Assembly: GCF_000973725.1 (NCBI RefSeq)
Contig: NZ_CP009621.1
Location: 4,829,001 to 4,893,000, forward strand
Length of the DNA: 64,000 nt
Direction: 5' to 3'
Source of the DNA: Pontibacter korlensis
Lineage (GTDB): Bacteria; Bacteroidota; Bacteroidia; Cytophagales; Hymenobacteraceae
A model generated the notes under the pieces. It ran no database searches. It worked only from the letters and a program-made list of their open reading frames with translations, and was not told where the DNA came from. Position numbers and translations under genes: made by a program. Shown in pieces: positions 60,711 to 64,000 of the stretch. Numbering within the stretch: the first letter of the stretch is position 1; each line of letters begins with the position of its first letter.

Positions 60711-62108
60711 ATGAAGAAAAAGTTATATATCGTACTGATGTCGTGTCTCGGGCTGTGGAGCTGTGATGATTTCGATGATCTGAACGTAAACCCAAACCTG
60801 CCCAGCGAGGCATCGGGTACACAACTGATTGCCAACGCAGAACTGTCTCTTCCATCGCTTAGCGCATCCCCGACTGGCGAATTCTTAGCGCAGTACCTGG
60901 CCGAGACGCAGTATGTAACCGCATCGCTGTACCCTGCTGGTGGCACAAGCTTTTACTGGCTGTACGAAGGCCCGCTCATGAACCTGCAAGCTGTTCTGGA
61001 CAATGCTGAAAGCCTTAGCGGCAACGATGGCCCGATAGCGAACCAATTAGCCGTAGCCAAAATCCTGAAGGCATACTACTTCTGGCATATTACTGACCGT
61101 TGGGGTGATGTACCTTACACAGAGGCTCTTCAGGGGGCAAACAACTTTACGCCTCAGTATGATACACAGGAATCTATCTATAACAGCCTGTTTGCGTTAT
61201 TAGATGAGGCAGATAACCAGATTGTATCGGGCAGTATCACCAACGATATTATCTATGGTGGTAACATGGCAAAGTGGCAGAAGCTTGGAAACACCATACG
61301 TTTGCTGATGGCCCTGCGCCTCTCTGAGGTTGACCCTTCTAAAGCCAGTGCTGAGTTTAATAAGGCACTCGAGGCTGGCGTTATGACCTCTAACGATGAT
61401 AACCTGGTGTTCCATCACCTGGCCGATGCCAATAACCAGAACTACTGGTACGGCCAATGGATAGCTCTGAACCGTGAGTGGTGGGCATTAACTGAAACAC
61501 TGGTAGATGAAATGAAACCAGTGAACGACCCAAGACTGGCAGTTTACGGACAACCAGCCAGAGAAACCGGAGAGTATGTAGGCCTGAACTTCGGGGAAAC
61601 CCAGAACATGAACACCGACGATTACTCCTTGCTAGGACCTGCCATTTATGCTCAGGATGCGCCAATTTATCTGGTAACATATGCGCAGGTTCTCTTTGCT
61701 CAGGCTGAGGCAGCGAAGCGCGGATGGATACCTGGTGGAGATGCCGAGGCTGAAGCTTTATATAATGAGGCAGTCGAACAATCAGTATTGCAGTGGACAG
61801 CAAGTACAGATGGAGTAGAGGAGCTTCTTTCTCAGCCTGAGCTTGCCTATGATCCTGCCAGAGCTATAGAGCAGATCGCGACGCAGCGCTGGGTGCACTT
61901 GTTCATGCACGGTTATGAGGCTTGGGCAGAGTATAGAAGGACAGGCTACCCGAATAATTTAGTTGCCCCTGGTGGTGCCGCTGTTCCGAACAGACAGATG
62001 TACCCAGACCTGGAAGCCCAGAACAATTCGGTTAACTATAACGAGGCGATACAGCGCCAGTTTGAAGGCACCGATGGTCTGTATGGCCAACTATGGTGGG
62101 ACAAATAA
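60711..62108 (+). CDS. susD: SusD/RagB-like substrate-binding lipoprotein
   Basis: 465 residues; signal peptide MKKKLYIVLMSCLGLWS-C18 followed by DDFDDLNVNPN, typical of the SusD-like_2 branch. TPR-like helical repeats follow: AVAKILKAYYFWHITDRWGDVPYTEA, NSLFALLDEADNQI, MAKWQKLGNTIRLLMALRLS, and the conserved AIEQIATQRWVHLFMHGYEAWAEYRRTGYP. It sits at the cell surface on the SusC barrel and binds the substrate. A strong terminator follows. Confidence 0.94.
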   Translation: MKKKLYIVLMSCLGLWSCDDFDDLNVNPNLPSEASGTQLIANAELSLPSLSASPTGEFLAQYLAETQYVTASLYPAGGTSFYWLYEGPLMNLQAVLDNAESLSGNDGPIANQLAVAKILKAYYFWHITDRWGDVPYTEALQGANNFTPQYDTQESIYNSLFALLDEADNQIVSGSITNDIIYGGNMAKWQKLGNTIRLLMALRLSEVDPSKASAEFNKALEAGVMTSNDDNLVFHHLADANNQNYWYGQWIALNREWWALTETLVDEMKPVNDPRLAVYGQPARETGEYVGLNFGETQNMNTDDYSLLGPAIYAQDAPIYLVTYAQVLFAQAEAAKRGWIPGGDAEAEALYNEAVEQSVLQWTASTDGVEELLSQPELAYDPARAIEQIATQRWVHLFMHGYEAWAEYRRTGYPNNLVAPGGAAVPNRQMYPDLEAQNNSVNYNEAIQRQFEGTDGLYGQLWWDK

Positions 62109-62123
62109 AACCCTGTTAAGTAT

Positions 62124-62161
62124 AAAAAAAGCCGCTCTTCGAAAGAAGAGCGGCTTTTTTT
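62124..62161 (+). terminator. SusCD operon terminator
   Basis: AAAAAAGCCGCTCTT-CGAA-AGAAGAGCGGCTTTTTT: a 15-bp stem with a long T-run. Confidence 0.95.
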
Positions 62162-62317
62162 ATGATCAGTTGCCTTCAAATTTCCTAGCCACTGCAAAGC
62201 TCCTTAAACTAAACAGTTCATGCTTACTAGACGATAGCTTCCAAGAACAATCTGATACTGCTTTCGTATAATTTAAATACCATCAAGAAAACTTTATTAA
62301 AATTTTTTACTAAAGTT

Positions 62318-62349
62318 TTTGCCTTACCAGAAACTTTTAGATAATATTG
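62318..62349 (+). promoter_or_regulatory. Promoter of the ROK-nagB unit
   Basis: TTTG (62318-62321), a 20-nt spacer and TAATATTG (62342-62349; one mismatch to TAnnTTTG), 28 nt before the ROK start. Confidence 0.5.
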
Positions 62350-62377
62350 CTTCTGATAGGTTTTACACGCTAAGTGC

Positions 62378-63628
62378 ATGAGCACCTTAACTTCACATAC
62401 AGATCATCTGGAGACACTCAACAATGTTGAGAGGAAGAAATTTTTACAGAAAGTAAAGATTATCAGACACCTGTATGTAAAAGGCGCTCGCACCAATGCC
62501 GATATTTGCTCTCGCTTCAACATCAGTTCTCCTACTTCCATGGGCTTATTAGGTGAGCTCATCTCTGAGGGACTGGTGGAGAAGCAAGGGCTAGGCAAAT
62601 CTGTTGGTGGCCGTAAACCCGACCTCTACGGACTCCGCAACAACTCTCTTTTTGTCCTTAGCATCGACATGGACCGGTTCAGAACCCGCATGGCGATCAT
62701 GGACAACAACAACAACTATGTTACTCCTGTCCATACTTTTGCCTATACCCTTCCCAAAGACTTAAGCGGCCTGGACACCCTGAACAACTGGGTACAGGAA
62801 ATGATAGCCTCATCTGGTATAGACCCACAGAAGTTGGTAGGTATAGGAGTAAGCATGCCAGGGCTTGTTGCCAGCAAGAAAGGCGACTCCCGCACCTACC
62901 TTAGAACTGATGTGATTGAAGAATCGCTACAAGACCTGCTGAGCCGCAAACTTGGAAAACCAGTCTTTATCCAGAACGACGTTAAAAGTGCAGCCCTGGC
63001 AGAACTTCGTTTTGGCCAGGCAAAAGGAAAGCAAGACGTTTTGGTTGTTTCCCTGGATTGGGGTGTAGGTACTGGCGTAGTGATGGACGGCAGGCTTCGT
63101 GGCGGCGCAGCTGGCTTTGCCGGTGAGTTTGGTCACATACCTCTGGTTGAAAACGGTGCCCTTTGCCATTGCGGTAAGCGCGGATGCCTGGAGACTGTTG
63201 CATCTGGTATTTCATTGGCAAGAATAGCCCAAGAGGGCATAAAGGCCGGACAAAAATCGCTGTTAAGCAGCCTATCAGAACAGGAGTTGGAGCAACTGGA
63301 GCCGCAGCACATTATAGAAGCGGCACGCCAGGGCGATCAGTTCGCCATCAATTTGATTTCCGAAACCGGTGTATACCTGGGTAAAGGCATCGCTATACTC
63401 ATACAGCTATTTAATCCTGAGCTCGTTATACTCGGCGGAAAAATTGCTGAGGCCGGGCAGCTGATTACTGCACCTATACAGCAGTCTATCAACACGTACT
63501 GTATGGCACAGCTACGGGAGACTACCAGTGTTGCCCTATCTACGTTAGGCCTGCAGGCAAGCATGATGGGAGCTACAGCTACAGTGATGGAAAATATTCT
63601 GGAACAGCAACTTGAGCAAGCCAGATAA
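62378..63628 (+). CDS. ROK-family transcriptional regulator (NagC type)
   Basis: 416 residues. An N-terminal winged helix (KIIRHLYVKGARTNADICSRFNISSPTSMGLLGELISEGLVEKQG) is joined to a ROK sugar-kinase-like domain with VLSIDMDRFRTRMAIMD, IQNDVKSAALAELRFG, WGVGTGVVMDGRLRGGAAGFAGEFGHIP and the zinc-binding CHCGKRGCLETVASG. Such proteins repress sugar-utilisation genes and release DNA on binding the sugar or its phosphate. It precedes nagB by 44 nt and follows the SusCD pair, so it probably senses an N-acetylglucosamine derivative. Confidence 0.93.
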   Translation: MSTLTSHTDHLETLNNVERKKFLQKVKIIRHLYVKGARTNADICSRFNISSPTSMGLLGELISEGLVEKQGLGKSVGGRKPDLYGLRNNSLFVLSIDMDRFRTRMAIMDNNNNYVTPVHTFAYTLPKDLSGLDTLNNWVQEMIASSGIDPQKLVGIGVSMPGLVASKKGDSRTYLRTDVIEESLQDLLSRKLGKPVFIQNDVKSAALAELRFGQAKGKQDVLVVSLDWGVGTGVVMDGRLRGGAAGFAGEFGHIPLVENGALCHCGKRGCLETVASGISLARIAQEGIKAGQKSLLSSLSEQELEQLEPQHIIEAARQGDQFAINLISETGVYLGKGIAILIQLFNPELVILGGKIAEAGQLITAPIQQSINTYCMAQLRETTSVALSTLGLQASMMGATATVMENILEQQLEQAR

Positions 63629-63672
63629 GAAGATAAAACTGAGATTGAAAAAAGTATAAACGCACAACGCAC

Positions 63673-64000
63673 ATGCATCCACTAAAGAACAATGTCGCTT
63701 TCAATCCACAACGCAGTACACCAAGGCTTAACCTCCTGGAAGAAACGCGTTTTGAGAAACTTCCGGTAAGCGTATTCCCTGACCAGCACACTGCTTCCGT
63801 GTCTGTGGCAAAACGCATTGCCGACCTGATCAGAAGCAAGCAAGACAAAGGGGAACAGGCAGTGCTTGGACTGGCTACTGGTGCCACTCCTGTGGGCGTA
63901 TACGAGGAGCTGGTGAGAATGCACCGCGAGGAGGGCCTTAGCTTCCGCAACGTCATCACCTTTAACCTCGACGAGTATTATCCAATGCAACCTGACGCGG
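63673..64000 (+). CDS. nagB: Glucosamine-6-phosphate deaminase, partial (cut by window edge)
   Basis: The ATG at 63673 gives 109 residues: EETRFEKLPVSVFPDQHTASVSVAKRIADLI, then LGLATGATPVGVYEELVRMHREEGLSF and ITFNLDEYYPM, the phosphate-binding loop and the catalytic Asp/Tyr region of NagB. The N-terminal extension with ETRFEKLPVSVF is typical of the long Bacteroidota form, which carries an additional LmbE-like domain. It converts GlcN6P to Fru6P and ammonia. Cotranscription with the ROK gene is likely. Confidence 0.93.
   Translation, partial: MHPLKNNVAFNPQRSTPRLNLLEETRFEKLPVSVFPDQHTASVSVAKRIADLIRSKQDKGEQAVLGLATGATPVGVYEELVRMHREEGLSFRNVITFNLDEYYPMQPDA

Overview
The window comes from a member of the Bacteroidota, most likely a Cytophagales/Hymenobacteraceae bacterium close to Pontibacter (inference). 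The evidence is a SusC/SusD outer-membrane pair, Bacteroidota-type promoters (TTTG, 19-21 nt, TAnnTTTG), mostly SD-less starts, an S1/P1 nuclease, a GAF/Nudix/SDR stress-type gene set, and a base composition near 48 percent GC. No rRNA, tRNA, CRISPR array or prophage was seen. The region reads as ordinary chromosome with two decayed transposon relics and several structured intergenic elements.

Layout. 1-2200: PAPS metabolism (partial sulfotransferase, cysC, cysQ) split by a GC-rich structured island. 2300-10250: D-aminoacylase-like lipoprotein, NudK-like Nudix enzyme, GAF protein, SDR, a PQQ/sorbosone dehydrogenase overlapping a ferritin-like protein, and a 5'-truncated DUF2254 gene. 10300-20000: pentein-family hydrolase, small proteins, a 1.1-kb stretch of hairpins without genes, cyanophycinase, orphan NarL-type regulator, two tandem STAS proteins, a HAD protein, a quinone-type oxidoreductase and mug. 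20000-20550: relics of an IS110 and an IS200/IS605 (TnpB) element. 20555-26000: CDF metal transporter, then an operon of a secreted Ala-rich protein, an outer-membrane barrel and a two-component system. 26000-39760: assorted housekeeping (glgX, cvrA-type antiporter, PBP1A, thioesterase, S1/P1 nuclease, purine permease). 39790-46690: RDD gene divergent from a SpoIIM/DUF4129/DUF4350/MoxR/DUF58 operon.

46700-48480 holds an NhaC-family transporter preceded on the same strand by a SAM-I (S-box) riboswitch and a good promoter, which argues that it is a methionine transporter (MetT type). 48600-57160 is rich in murein enzymes: an AmiD-like amidase, a beta-lactamase-like serine hydrolase, and a minus-strand operon dacB - dipeptide epimerase - alpha-oxoamine synthase-like PLP enzyme - NlpC/P60 peptidase, which looks like a murein-peptide recycling unit. 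57400-64000 is a SusC/SusD pair followed by a ROK regulator and nagB, suggesting uptake and use of an amino-sugar glycan.

Three cross-cutting signals stand out: the heptamer TATACTT/AAGTATA, present roughly once per kilobase and far above chance; a minus-strand hairpin family with an identical 18-nt loop, whose third, degenerate copy lies in the riboswitch leader; and a small set of genes with perfect Shine-Dalgarno sites in a genome that otherwise does not use them.
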